DNA of 51,643 nt from positions 1 through 51,643 of the forward strand of contig NZ_BAGG01000257.1 of assembly GCF_000308695.1 (NCBI RefSeq), in the 5' to 3' direction. Made by a program: the position numbers and the translations under genes. This stretch comes from Nocardia takedensis NBRC 100417 (GTDB taxonomy: Bacteria; Actinomycetota; Actinomycetes; Mycobacteriales; Mycobacteriaceae). Of the stretch, positions 8,182 to 16,291 are shown one piece after another (within the stretch, counting starts at the first letter, position 1; the number at the start of each line of letters is the position of its first letter). Below the pieces are notes generated by a model. That model did no database searches. It saw only the letters and a list, made by a program, of their open reading frames with translations, and was not told where the DNA came from.

Positions 8182-8432
8182 TTGCGCCGCCTGCGAGGAC
8201 GACGGTGATCACGAGGGAGACGAGTTACGCGGAGAAGGGCGGCTAGCAGCGACAGCAGTGCGTCGAGGGTCGCGTCGAACAGGCAGTGTGCGCGTTCGTT
8301 GTAAGGCGGTTGGCCGAAGAGAGCGACGAGTGCCGTCAGCAGCGTCAGCACGGTCAGCACTACCAAGGGCAGCGAGAGGAGATAGGCGATGGTCGGTGCG
8401 GTTTCTAACGACAGATCGGGCAGATTCGACAA
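8178..8432 (-). CDS. Small hydrophobic membrane protein
   Basis: 84 residues from TTG at 8432, supported by GGAG 7 nt upstream. One long hydrophobic run (about residues 14-40, LLSLPLVVLTVLTLLTALVA) is followed by a second amphipathic helix (LDALLSLLAALL) and an Arg-rich C-terminus (RDHRRPRRRRK), suggesting insertion with the tail in the cytoplasm. It overlaps the recombinase-HTH gene by four bases, so both products are probably made together. No family recognised. A small-membrane-toxin/DNA-binding-protein pair is possible but unproven. Confidence 0.55.
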   Translation of the reverse strand: MSNLPDLSLETAPTIAYLLSLPLVVLTVLTLLTALVALFGQPPYNERAHCLFDATLDALLSLLAALLRVTRLPRDHRRPRRRRK

Positions 8433-8471
8433 AGTGCACTCCAGTGGTGAGCACGGGGAGTGCGCTGTATG

Positions 8472-9380
8472 TCAATGTTCGTTGCGCAAACCCCACAGAG
8501 GATTTTGGATTTCGGAACCAGCTGGAGTGCTGTTCGGGCCACGGCACACACTCGCCGACGAGGTCACCGCATGCCCAGGAGGGGCGATGCGAACGTACCC
8601 GTGCACTATGCACCCGCGGAGAGGGTCGCAATCGGCCCCGGTGGTGGTGTGCCGTCGGTGGTGAGGTGAATGTCGGAGAGCTCTGGATAGGCCGATGACT
8701 TCGCGGGCGGTGTGGGTGAGGCGCCAGAGGCGATCGTAGGTAGAAACGACTGCGTGGTGCAGGGTACTGGTGACACTGTTCAACAGTGCGGCGAGTTTCG
8801 TGCCCGCTACCGCACTTGATGAAGGCCCCGACTCGGCAGGCCAGCGAGTCCCGGACTCCCCGTGCAGGCGCGGACCAGCTTCCGCGATGTCGCGCCAGAG
8901 CGACGCGACGACTTCTGCTACAGGGGGGCGATCGAAGTCATAGAAACTTTTGACCTGCGTCACAAAGCCTCTGGTGAAAAAGACGTCGCGGGTGTTGCCA
9001 GCGGCTTCCTTCGGCTTGCCGAATACCCGCTGCTCGATGTCGGCACTGCCGAGTCTAAGTTCAGTAACGGGAAGCGATTTGAGACCGGCAGGCCGGTGTG
9101 GCTGCTGCGCCCCGTGTAAGAGGTATACCGCTGGCAGGCGAGACCGGTCCTGGCCGGACCGGGGCTGGATGAGTTCTGCCCACAGCATTTCGAGACTCGT
9201 GCGCAGGGAACTATTGTCTCGAACGACGTAGTCCTTGGCAGTAGACAAGAACGCACTGGTATCGATCGAGTTCGCTCGGCGGCTGCGCAAGTTCGAGCAG
9301 TCGATTGTGACCGGAGCTAACTTTGTCCACACGATGTCGACGTCGAGGACGTCTGACGATGCGTATGGTGTCGGGCTCAT
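8472..9380 (-). CDS. Hypothetical protein, unknown family
   Basis: 302 residues. The first 240 look like a soluble alpha/beta protein (VLDVDIVWTKLAPVTIDCSN near the start, then LPAVYLLHGAQQPHRPAG). The last 60 residues (from about THTAREVIGL onward) become rich in His, Arg, Pro and Cys and look like out-of-frame sequence, so the 3' end may have suffered a frameshift or erosion. I do not recognise a domain. It lies 39 bp upstream of the small membrane-protein gene on the same strand and may be co-transcribed with it. Confidence 0.5.
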   Translation of the reverse strand: MSPTPYASSDVLDVDIVWTKLAPVTIDCSNLRSRRANSIDTSAFLSTAKDYVVRDNSSLRTSLEMLWAELIQPRSGQDRSRLPAVYLLHGAQQPHRPAGLKSLPVTELRLGSADIEQRVFGKPKEAAGNTRDVFFTRGFVTQVKSFYDFDRPPVAEVVASLWRDIAEAGPRLHGESGTRWPAESGPSSSAVAGTKLAALLNSVTSTLHHAVVSTYDRLWRLTHTAREVIGLSRALRHSPHHRRHTTTGADCDPLRGCIVHGYVRIAPPGHAVTSSASVCRGPNSTPAGSEIQNPLWGLRNEH

Positions 9381-9476
9381 ACCAGCAGAGTAACCGTGGG
9401 CGCGAGGTGTTCCGCTAATTCGATCCTGAGACGCCTATCCAGTGCTCTCGGGTCCGCCGTACGTGCCACCTCATAG

Positions 9477-9746
9477 TCAGCCAGTCGGATCGGGCAGTGG
9501 TGTATCGGGGTCGGGGTTGTCGGTGTGTTGGGTTCTGTCGCGGAGTCGTCTCGCCGCGGTGAGTAGGCGTTGTCGTTCGTGGTCGAGTCGGCGTTCGATT
9601 TCGTCGGGGTCGAGCGTGCGGTGGAGGGCGTCGGTGAGAAGCTCTCGGGTCAGTTCGGGCACTGCCTGGTTGCGGATCGCGGCCTGCGTGGTGAGCAGGT
9701 CGTAGTCGCGTGGGCTGAGGGGTATCTCGAAGGTGGTTCGGCGCAT
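9477..9746 (-). CDS. Ribbon-helix-helix-like small DNA-binding protein
   Basis: 89 residues from ATG at 9746, with AGGAG 8 nt upstream; a longer in-frame reading from 10214 is Pro/Ser-rich and overlaps the next gene in the wrong frame. The N-terminal RRTTFEIPLSPRDYDLLTTQ is a beta strand plus helix and the next helix (QAVPELTRELLTDALHRTL) completes an RHH-like fold, as in plasmid CopG/ParG-type repressors. A coiled, Arg-rich segment and an acidic Pro-rich tail (DNPDPDTPLPDP) follow. It is the last gene of the leftward run that begins near 14.8 kb and could regulate it. Confidence 0.65.
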   Translation of the reverse strand: MRRTTFEIPLSPRDYDLLTTQAAIRNQAVPELTRELLTDALHRTLDPDEIERRLDHERQRLLTAARRLRDRTQHTDNPDPDTPLPDPTG

Positions 9747-9801
9747 TCGTTCGGCTCCTGTGCTCTGGGGCGACGGTCGGGTCGGGGTAGGTCCGGGCGG
9801 T

Positions 9802-10122
9802 TCACCGAAGGTGCTGGGTGTGGTAGGCGAGGGCGTCGGGTCCGGGGATGAGTCCGGTGGGCAGTCTGACGGGGCAGGCGCGGGGGACGGCTTTGTAAGC
9901 GGTGCCGAAGTGGTCGAGGTTGGCGGCGAGGATGACCACGGCTTCGGCTTGAGCGGCGGTGGCGATGATGTAGGCGGCCGGCATGAACGTGTCGAAGTCG
10001 AGCCATGCGTAGTCGCGGATCGTGTAGTCGTAGCGTTGCGCGAGGTCTTCGATAGTGGTCTGCGCGGCGAGTAGCTGGTCGGGGTAGCCGAGGTGCAGTA
10101 GTCCGATCGCGTTGCGGGGCAA
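9802..10122 (-). CDS. Small alpha/beta protein, resolvase-N-terminal-like fold
   Basis: 106 residues from TTG at 10122; GAGGAG lies 7 nt before it, a better choice than the in-frame GTG at 10212. The order of elements (strand AIGLLHLG, helix LLAAQTTIEDLAQRY, strand TIRDYAWLDF, helix, then AEAVVILAANLDHFG) resembles the front half of resolvase-type folds. The catalytic serine position of resolvases is not apparent, so it is more likely a structural relative than an active recombinase. It sits 55 bp upstream of the RHH gene. Actual function unknown. Confidence 0.6.
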   Translation of the reverse strand: MPRNAIGLLHLGYPDQLLAAQTTIEDLAQRYDYTIRDYAWLDFDTFMPAAYIIATAAQAEAVVILAANLDHFGTAYKAVPRACPVRLPTGLIPGPDALAYHTQHLR

Positions 10123-10350
10123 TGGTTCACTCCTCGGGTCGGGGGTGGCCCCCGCGCCCTCCCCGGGGGAGTCCGGGACGCGCGGCGAGGTCGCGGGGGC
10201 CGATTTCCCCACACTTGCGACGTAGGGCGTCGGGCTCAGGGCCTGGCGGTGTGGGGAGGCATTTGTGGTGCCCGCCCGATTCGGTGCGGGACGGGGTCTG
10301 ATGAGGTCCGGGGCGTGGGCGCTGACGCGCGCCTCACCCGCGAGCCAGCG

Positions 10351-10596
10351 TCAGGCTCGAGCGGTGATCACGGGGGCGAGGACGCGATGATCCGTGATGT
10401 GGGTCTCGCTGGTGAGGACGGCTTGGCCGGTGGCCGTGGTGCAGTCGTCCGTCGAGATATTGGCCCAGAGCAATATCGCCACCATTTCGATGATCAGCGC
10501 CATTACGAGGGCGTAGACGATGACGAGCAGCACGGCGATGGTGCGGTTGGGGAACAGGTGGGCGGGGAACAGGCGGGAGAACAGGCGCAAGAACAT
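10351..10596 (-). CDS. Small single-pass membrane protein
   Basis: 81 residues from ATG at 10596, with AAGGA about 9 nt upstream. A basic start (FLRLFSRLFPAHLFPNR) precedes one strong hydrophobic helix (residues about 20-44, IAVLLVIVYALVMALIIEM), then a polar C-terminus of about 35 residues. Topology by the positive-inside rule is N-in. It lies within the leftward run of small genes; function unknown. Confidence 0.6.
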   Translation of the reverse strand: MFLRLFSRLFPAHLFPNRTIAVLLVIVYALVMALIIEMVAILLWANISTDDCTTATGQAVLTSETHITDHRVLAPVITARA

Positions 10597-10750
10597 CGAG
10601 TCGTTTCCTTCGATCGCAAGGGCAGGCCACGGGACTGGACGAGAGGTGACTGCGGCGGAAGCCGGCGCGCGGGGTGGTTCCCGGGCACGCGTCGCCGCCC
10701 CTGCGGGCCGGGCCGGTGTCGGTGGTGGGCATGGTGTGGCGGAATACGTT

Positions 10751-11296
10751 TCAGGCGGGCGTGGCGTCGGCGAGGGTGGGCAGCCGGGGCAGCACTGCGG
10801 TCGTCTCGACCATGCGCATGGTGTGCAGAACGCGGCGCAGGGACTCGATTACCGTTGTGCCCGAGGGCCGGTGGGGGGTGTGAGTGGCGGTGATCCAGGT
10901 GCGGTTGAACACCCCGCAGTCGGTGGGCGAGGGCAGTGAGATCTGTTCGCCCTGGGTGAGTAGTCGAATCCGGTCCCCCCACAGCTGGTGGTCGCGTTCG
11001 AGGAGTCGGGTGGGGATGTCGGAGTCGATCAGGAATGTCCAGCGCGCGTTGCGGGGGTGGCTGATGATCGGTCCGCCGCCGAGGCGGCGGCGGTCGAGGT
11101 CGATCTTGACCGTTTGGGCGATCTGGGAGGGCATCTCGAGCGCCCACACCGGCCCGGCCCGGAAGGTGATGAGACCGCTCTTCGGGTCGACCTCCGCCGG
11201 AAGACCGCAGACGGTGCGGTAGTAATGGCAACGCCAGAATGGAGTGTCGCTACCGGTCGAGGCGCCCTCGCCGCGGTGAACCGCGCGGGGGCTCAC
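10751..11296 (-). CDS. Conserved actinobacterial protein (HPR-x-RWTFL family), paralogue A
   Basis: 181 residues from GTG at 11296, which overlaps the stop of the nucleoside hydrolase gene (GTGA); an ATG at 11320 is also in frame. Core motifs are ISHPRNARWTFLID and EQISLPSPTD followed by TTVIESLRRVL. The gene at 13896-14375 has the same order (a WVFL strand, RIWLPMND, TTVISAAHDHL), so the two are diverged paralogues in one operon. I recall similar small proteins in actinobacterial genomes but cannot assign a function. No signal peptide or membrane helix. Confidence 0.6.
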   Translation of the reverse strand: MSPRAVHRGEGASTGSDTPFWRCHYYRTVCGLPAEVDPKSGLITFRAGPVWALEMPSQIAQTVKIDLDRRRLGGGPIISHPRNARWTFLIDSDIPTRLLERDHQLWGDRIRLLTQGEQISLPSPTDCGVFNRTWITATHTPHRPSGTTVIESLRRVLHTMRMVETTAVLPRLPTLADATPA

Positions 11297-12225
11297 CACG
11301 AGATCACCTCGTGCAGCCATTCCGCGAACGCCGGGTAGCGGACGGTTTCCGAGACCCGCATGGTTCGGCCGTAGGGGTCGCGGTAGAGGCGGGCGTCGTC
11401 CTCGATCCGCACCCGGGTCTCGGTGAAGTCGATGAAGGGGTAGGCGAGGGCGGCGGTGAAGGTGAGGGGGTCGTGCATCCAGGAGCCGTCGTAGCCGAGT
11501 GCGAGCCAGCGGTGGAAGTGGGTGCCGATCAGGCGTGCCCATTCGGGGGCGTGGTCGGAGTCCAGGGCGCGGATGAGGTCCCAGTCGGGTGTGACGCGGA
11601 TGGCGGGGTTGTTGGTGTGATCGGCCAGGACCAGCCGCGGTGAGGGCAGCATCCGCAGGGCCACGCCCGCGGCGAGGGAGTTGGTGCGCAGGTTGTGCTC
11701 GGCGCGGTCGGGGCTGCGGTAGTCGTCCAGCCAACCCCCCATCTGGGTGACGAGTATCTGTTCGGCCGCGTCGGGAGCCGAGGCGAGCAGATGGGCCAGC
11801 TCGGTCATCGGGCCGCAGCCGACCCAGTGCACGGGGTGGTGCGTGCTGTCGAAGACGAGGTCGACCAGTCGACTGATCGAGGCCCCGCCGGCTTCGAGTT
11901 GTTCCTCGGGGGTCGGGCGGATGTAGTCGGGGATGTCCTGGCCGGGGTCGGGCAGGAAACGGCGCTTCCCGCCGAGGTCCACGCCTCGGAGCACCTCGAC
12001 GTCCTCGCGCCCGAGCAGGTCGAGCATCCGCCGGGCCAGCTCGGCGCGCAGGCCGCCGACCTCGTCGCTGGTGACCACGACGAGGTTGTCGACGGTACGG
12101 GCGGCGGCGGTGAGGGCGAACAGGTCGTCGGGGTCGTATCCGATGTCGGTGGACAGGATCACGAGCCCGGTGGCGGGGGCAGGTTGAACGGTCCACAGGT
12201 CCGAGGACAGGGGTTGATCGGGCAT
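11293..12225 (-). CDS. Inosine/uridine-preferring nucleoside hydrolase family protein
   Basis: 310 residues from ATG at 12225, with AAGGAG 8 nt upstream. The N-terminal STDIGYDPDDLFAL (residues 25-38) is a variant of the DxDxGxDDA calcium-binding motif of IU-nucleoside hydrolases, with Ser for the first Asp and one extra residue before the Asp pair. VGCGPMTELAHLL matches the GPLTNLA motif and WMHDPLTFTAAL matches the C-terminal HDP motif. These enzymes cleave the N-glycosidic bond of nucleosides. Variation in the calcium motif leaves substrate and activity open. Stop overlaps the next gene by four bases, tying it to an operon of regulators and DUF4254 proteins. Confidence 0.82.
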   Translation of the reverse strand: MPDQPLSSDLWTVQPAPATGLVILSTDIGYDPDDLFALTAAARTVDNLVVVTSDEVGGLRAELARRMLDLLGREDVEVLRGVDLGGKRRFLPDPGQDIPDYIRPTPEEQLEAGGASISRLVDLVFDSTHHPVHWVGCGPMTELAHLLASAPDAAEQILVTQMGGWLDDYRSPDRAEHNLRTNSLAAGVALRMLPSPRLVLADHTNNPAIRVTPDWDLIRALDSDHAPEWARLIGTHFHRWLALGYDGSWMHDPLTFTAALAYPFIDFTETRVRIEDDARLYRDPYGRTMRVSETVRYPAFAEWLHEVISW

Positions 12226-12285
12226 GACGCGGTCTCCTTTTCGGGGGCTATCTGGTGATGTGAGGGGGAGTCGAGGCGGTTGTGG

Positions 12286-12831
12286 TCACGGTTGGCCGGG
12301 AGTTGGGTCGCGGACCAGGTCGATGCGGCCCGGGGCCTGGATCGGGGGTGCGCCGTGGGAACGTCGGCGGGGTTGTCGACTCTTGCCGTTGATCAGGTCG
12401 TTGATGGTCGCGTCGTATTGACGGCCCAGTGTCAGCAACCGGGTTGCGAGCGGGTTGTTGTCGACGCGGCCGACGACCTCGACCAACTTCTCGTGCAGGA
12501 TCGTGAACATCGCAATCCCGACCACCAGATCGCCGACAGTGGAGGTGTCGGAGTCGTCGGCGATGAGGGTGACTCGTTCGGGGCGGTTGCCCAGACGCCA
12601 GGTCACCTCGTCATCGATGGCACGTGCGAGGGCGTCGGTGCTCACCTTCACTGCCTCGAGGCGACCAGGGAAGGACCAATCGTTCACGGCGCGCACGTCG
12701 AGGTCGGCGAACTGCAATAGCCACAGGGTCAAGCACGCATGGGTGGCGTGTTCGAGGTTGTTCGCCGAGGGGGTCAGACCGGCCCACACGGCTTGCAGCC
12801 GGGACATGCTGGGCAACACCCCGGGGCGCAC
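12286..12831 (-). CDS. Hypothetical helical protein
   Basis: 181 residues from GTG at 12831; an ATG at 12807 is an alternative, and neither has a strong ribosome-binding site. The protein is mostly helical (NLEHATHACLTLWLLQFADL, DLVVGIAMFTILHEKLVEVV, LATRLLTLGRQYDATINDL) with a basic Pro-rich tail. It somewhat recalls the helical DUF4254 proteins encoded next, but I see no shared motif strong enough to claim relationship. Lies in the same leftward gene run. Confidence 0.5.
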   Translation of the reverse strand: MRPGVLPSMSRLQAVWAGLTPSANNLEHATHACLTLWLLQFADLDVRAVNDWSFPGRLEAVKVSTDALARAIDDEVTWRLGNRPERVTLIADDSDTSTVGDLVVGIAMFTILHEKLVEVVGRVDNNPLATRLLTLGRQYDATINDLINGKSRQPRRRSHGAPPIQAPGRIDLVRDPTPGQP

Positions 12832-12988
12832 GACCGGCCGGTGTGTCCTGGTCTGGCGGGGTGTGCGGGATGGCTTGCGGCTTCTGGAAATGATGTGCTC
12901 CTCTCATCGGATGGTGTGACTGGGGCAGCGCGCGGCGACCCGGCGCGGGTTCCGCGCGGGGGAACGGTTCTGGACCGGGGGATGGCGG

Positions 12989-13438
12989 TTAGGGCGCGGT
13001 GAGGATCAGGGGTAATCGGCGCGTGCCAGCGAGTAGTTCGGCGACGAGGTCGGTGTAGGCCTCGGCGTGGTCGTCGACGATGTCGGCCGCTGCCCAGAAC
13101 ATCTCGTCCGAGCCCTGGGCGAGGGCGGTGTAGGTGTGGGCGGTGAGCCGGGCGAGGTTGTCGATGACCTGGCCGATGGTGTGGGTGTGCACCCGCGCGT
13201 CGGGCTCGGGTTCGGGCAGCACCAGCAGCGCCCAGTTGTCGACGGCGCGGATGCACCGCTCGCGGTACCCGTCCATCGTCGCGAGCGCGGAATGCGGCAT
13301 CTGCTCGCGAGTTTGGTGCAACACCGCCAACTCGGCCGCCGCCGTCAGGACCGGGTCGTCGCGCAGGTCGGGGAACCCGCGACAGGCCGCGAGGAGTTCG
13401 TCCTTGTCCGGCAGGACCGGGCGCGATACGGCCATCAC
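12989..13438 (-). CDS. DUF4254 family protein A
   Basis: 149 residues; GTG at 13438 overlaps the stop of the upstream paralogue (GTGA), with ATG as the next codon. Features shared with the DUF4254 family: an LAVLHQTR helix, IRAVDNWALLVLPEPEP, a VHTHTIGQVIDNLARL segment, and a C-terminal DDHAEAYTDLVAELLAGTRRLPL. The family is helical, common in actinobacteria and of unknown function. It is about 30% similar by eye to the next gene product, indicating tandem duplication. Confidence 0.75.
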   Translation of the reverse strand: MMAVSRPVLPDKDELLAACRGFPDLRDDPVLTAAAELAVLHQTREQMPHSALATMDGYRERCIRAVDNWALLVLPEPEPDARVHTHTIGQVIDNLARLTAHTYTALAQGSDEMFWAAADIVDDHAEAYTDLVAELLAGTRRLPLILTAP

Positions 13439-13899
13439 AGGCCATCCCCGAGCGCGGGCAACCGCACCGCCCGCTGAACGAGGGCGTCGGCGAGATCGTT
13501 GTAGCCGTCGACCAATTCAGCCGCCCGGTACCAGGCCACGAGCACCCGCGGATCTCGCGGAGGAAGAGTCATCAACAGCCGGAACGCCTCGACCTGGGAC
13601 CGTGCCATCCGATCGAGCACCGACCCCAACGACTCGGTGTGAAGCCGCGCGCCCGCGCGTGGTTGCGGCAGCCACATCGTCGCCCACAGGTCGACCGCGA
13701 GTATCAGCTCGGTCCTGCCACAACCACACTCGTCGTCGGTGTGCGGACAGGTGCGAGCCCGCCGGTGCAGCACCCCGAGCCGTGCGGCGAGGCGGGTCAA
13801 CGCGTGCACGCCGATATGCCGACCGTGGATCGCGGCACTCAGCTCACCGGCAGGTGGCAGTAGCTCGGCAGTGGTGTATCGCGCAGCGGCCATCGTCAT
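13435..13899 (-). CDS. DUF4254 family protein B
   Basis: 154 residues from ATG at 13899, chosen because it overlaps the preceding stop as ATGA. Same plan as its neighbour: LGVLHRRART, ILAVDLWATMWLPQP, LHTESLGSVLDRMARS, AELVDGYNDLADALVQRAVRLPAL. An insert CPHTDDECGCG gives a Cys/His cluster absent from the neighbour and could bind metal. Family function unknown; both copies are expressed from the same operon. Confidence 0.78.
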   Translation of the reverse strand: MTMAAARYTTAELLPPAGELSAAIHGRHIGVHALTRLAARLGVLHRRARTCPHTDDECGCGRTELILAVDLWATMWLPQPRAGARLHTESLGSVLDRMARSQVEAFRLLMTLPPRDPRVLVAWYRAAELVDGYNDLADALVQRAVRLPALGDGL

Positions 13900-14375
13900 A
13901 CGTCCGCCCACTCGACCCGGGGCCGTTCGAGATGGTCATGGGCAGCGGAGATCACGGTGGTTCGCAAGGGCAGCGGTACGCCTTTGACTGGGGGCGTGAG
14001 CCAATGCCAACCCATGCTGTTGTCGTTCATCGGCAACCAGATCCGTTGTCCCGCGTCCACCAACCGCACACCGTTCTCGGCCAACCGGACCAACGTCCGG
14101 CGCGCGCATCGGCCGCCCCAGGCCGGACCGACCAGGAACACCCAGTTCCTGTCGTGGCGAGACCCGTGGGTCAGGATCGGCACCGAGTCACGCCCTTTGG
14201 AGGCCAGTACCCGGTGTTTCACGGCCTCGGCGAACGCCTGCGGGACGACCACCGCGCCCACACGCGGGGACGCCACCAGCGAGACCCGGCCGTACGCACA
14301 CGAAACCTTCTCGAACCCGAGCCGCCGGTACAGATAGGCCACCTCGGCCGGGCCGTGACAACCGCTCAACATCAC
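13896..14375 (-). CDS. Conserved actinobacterial protein (WVFL family), paralogue B
   Basis: 159 residues. The middle and C-terminal parts follow the plan of the 10751-11296 product: VPILTHGSRHDRNWVFLVG, an ARRTLVRLAENGVRLVDAGQ helix, RIWLPMND, and TTVISAAHDHLERP. The N-terminus (CHGPAEVAYLYRRLGFEKVS) is a helix followed by a strand. Overlaps both neighbours by four bases (ATGA), so it is translated as part of the operon. No function assigned. Confidence 0.6.
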   Translation of the reverse strand: MMLSGCHGPAEVAYLYRRLGFEKVSCAYGRVSLVASPRVGAVVVPQAFAEAVKHRVLASKGRDSVPILTHGSRHDRNWVFLVGPAWGGRCARRTLVRLAENGVRLVDAGQRIWLPMNDNSMGWHWLTPPVKGVPLPLRTTVISAAHDHLERPRVEWADV

Positions 14376-14521
14376 GACACCCCCGCCCGCGCATCCCGCA
14401 TCATCCGCGCGAACTCGGCCCCGAGTTCCGCCCGCACGAACACCGCGTCTCGACGCCCCCGCGCGGCCCCCGCGCTGAACGCCGCCACCGCCGCCGCGAC
14501 TACGACTCCCGGGACGCTCAC
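14372..14521 (-). CDS. Small 49-residue hypothetical protein
   Basis: Read from GTG at 14521, which overlaps the previous stop (GTGA), and ending in an ATGA overlap with the next gene. The product has an Ala/Val-rich hydrophobic N-terminal half (VVVAAAVAAFSAGAA) and a charged C-terminal half. The double overlap is the main support for it being translated. Could be a small membrane-associated peptide. Confidence 0.5.
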   Translation of the reverse strand: MSVPGVVVAAAVAAFSAGAARGRRDAVFVRAELGAEFARMMRDARAGVS

Positions 14522-14817
14522 TGTCGCTGCTCGTTCGGCCCTGGGACGTCGGAGGTTCTGCCGAGCGGCCACAACCGCTGTGGCGAACCGTCGTCCATTA
14601 GGACAAGCCCCACGAGTTGGGGGACTGTCAAACCCAATAGCGCCGCATCGTCCTCAAGACCGTTCAGCTTTTCGGCCGCGCGGATAGCGGCAAGCGCCTG
14701 GTCGTCGGTTAGGGTTCTGCCGGGTAGGTAGCTCGCTACCCACCTGCCCTGTCCAACGCTGCGGACGCTGGGCACGGGTCCTGCGCTGGACGGTGGCGAA
14801 GATGCGTGTTTTCGCAT
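14518..14817 (-). CDS. Small hypothetical protein, first gene of the leftward run
   Basis: 99 residues from ATG at 14817, with GGGGAG 6 nt upstream; upstream in-frame codons run into the promoter region shared with the divergent XRE gene and are unlikely. The central helix TLTDDQALAAIRAAEKLNGL followed by LGLTVPQLVGLVLMD suggests a small helical fold. Because it lies head-to-head with an XRE-TPR regulator across 188 bp, it is a good candidate for regulation by that protein. Family unknown. Confidence 0.6.
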   Translation of the reverse strand: MRKHASSPPSSAGPVPSVRSVGQGRWVASYLPGRTLTDDQALAAIRAAEKLNGLEDDAALLGLTVPQLVGLVLMDDGSPQRLWPLGRTSDVPGPNEQRQ

Positions 14818-15005
14818 TTTGGCTCCCCAGGTCGGTTCGGGTGCGCCGGACCTCTCGAACGCTGATGATTGAGACAGGGCTTGGCACTGCGACACCCGAC
14901 GCGACTTCAGAAAACCATCGGGAAGCGCGAGCGACCTACAACTTTGTATCCACAGCACGTCCACAAACCGGACCGTGCACTTCACACAACCGATAAGTTG
15001 GGGGA

Positions 15006-16280
15006 ATGGACAGTCACGCGGCGATCGTTGGTGCGCAGCTCCGCTCGGCGCGGGAAGCTGCTGGGATGTCCCTAGCGGCCTTGGCTGCCCAGATCCACTA
15101 TGGGAAATCTGTTCTCGCCTACTACGAGACCGGACAACGAACTCCGACCGCAGAAGTTATTGCGCAGTACGAAAAGTGTTTCGGCCGCATACAACATCCG
15201 GTGGCGGATTTGCTCAACCTTGGAAAGGCTGATGTGGAACGGCGTGCCTTCCTGCGCGTGGGATATTCGGCGGCTCTTAGTGCTTCCGCTTTGCGGTGGG
15301 ATAGTCCTCACCAACTTGCAGGAGACCCACCAAACGAAAACATAGTTCGCCAAGTGGGTACAGCGGACGTAGCCGCTGTGCGAGACGTCAGTCTGGTCTT
15401 TTCTCAGATCGACCAACGACTGGGTGGGGGGCACGGCCGAACAGCGGTCGTTCAGTATCTGACGAACGAGGTAGTCGCCTATCTGTCGGGACACTTCGCT
15501 GACGATGGTGTCCGACGCCAGATGTTCTCGGCAGCTGCCGAAATGACATATCTGGCTGGATGGATGGCTTTCGACAACGACGAGCACGCTGTCGCGCAGC
15601 GCTATTTCGCTGCCGCAATGCAGTTGGCGACGGAAGCAGAGGACGCGCCGCTTGCCGGTCATGTATTGCGTGCGATGGCTCACCAAGCCATCGATCTCGG
15701 CCACCACGAACAGGGGCTACAGCTGGCCGAAGCATCAGTCAGCGGCGAGCGGTACCGTGCTGCGTGCCCGCGCGAACGAGCGCTTCTGAAGGTAGTGCAC
15801 GCGAAGGCGCTTAGTGCTGCTGGGCGAGCATCAGAGTCAGCAAAGGCGCTGGTTGTCGCTGAGCAGGATCTCGCGGCGGTCGATCGTGAGGATGCCGAAC
15901 CTGCCAGGGTCTTCTTCTTTTCTGAGGCCAGTCTCGCCCATGAGACCGCCTGTGCGTTGAGAGATGTCGGAGACCTCGCGGGGGCTGCGGAGCAGTTTCA
16001 GCTCAGCGTTCGTAAACGCAAGGCTGGTGCGTTCACGAGAACCCATGCCGTGACCCTAGGCTACCTGGGCTCTGTGCAGGCGCGTCAGGGCGAACTCGAA
16101 CAGGCTTGCGCTACCTGGCATGACGCGCTCGATGCGATGGGTGGTGTGCGCTCGGGGCGTACTCGAAGCATTGCGAGAGACATAAGATTGCATCTGGCAC
16201 CGCAACTTCATCGAGCTGTGTCCGGTGCTCGGGAAGCTGATGAACAGGCAGCTCGGTATCTGGCTGCAACAGCGAGTTAG
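15006..16280 (+). CDS. XRE-family transcriptional regulator with C-terminal TPR-like domain
   Basis: 424 residues. Residues about 8-60 form a helix-turn-helix (LRSAREAAGMSLAALAAQI then YYETGQRTPTAEVIAQYE). The remainder is made of paired helices typical of TPRs (for example EHAVAQRYFAAAMQLATEAE, LRDVGDLAGAAEQFQLSVRK, ARQGELEQACATWHDALDAM). Such single-chain HTH-TPR proteins in actinobacteria are usually regulators whose TPR part senses a peptide or partner. Start ATG at 15006 follows a GGGGGA run. It lies divergent from the 14817 operon and 11 bp upstream of a TrmO-like gene; base composition is less GC-rich than the flanking conjugation genes. Confidence 0.85.
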   Translation: MDSHAAIVGAQLRSAREAAGMSLAALAAQIHYGKSVLAYYETGQRTPTAEVIAQYEKCFGRIQHPVADLLNLGKADVERRAFLRVGYSAALSASALRWDSPHQLAGDPPNENIVRQVGTADVAAVRDVSLVFSQIDQRLGGGHGRTAVVQYLTNEVVAYLSGHFADDGVRRQMFSAAAEMTYLAGWMAFDNDEHAVAQRYFAAAMQLATEAEDAPLAGHVLRAMAHQAIDLGHHEQGLQLAEASVSGERYRAACPRERALLKVVHAKALSAAGRASESAKALVVAEQDLAAVDREDAEPARVFFFSEASLAHETACALRDVGDLAGAAEQFQLSVRKRKAGAFTRTHAVTLGYLGSVQARQGELEQACATWHDALDAMGGVRSGRTRSIARDIRLHLAPQLHRAVSGAREADEQAARYLAATAS

Positions 16281-16291
16281 GGCAAAACGGA

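Noticed and set aside
10751..12196. 481-residue reading on the minus strand
   Set aside because: Its first 290 residues overlap the nucleoside hydrolase in another phase; only the 3' part is a gene (10751-11296).
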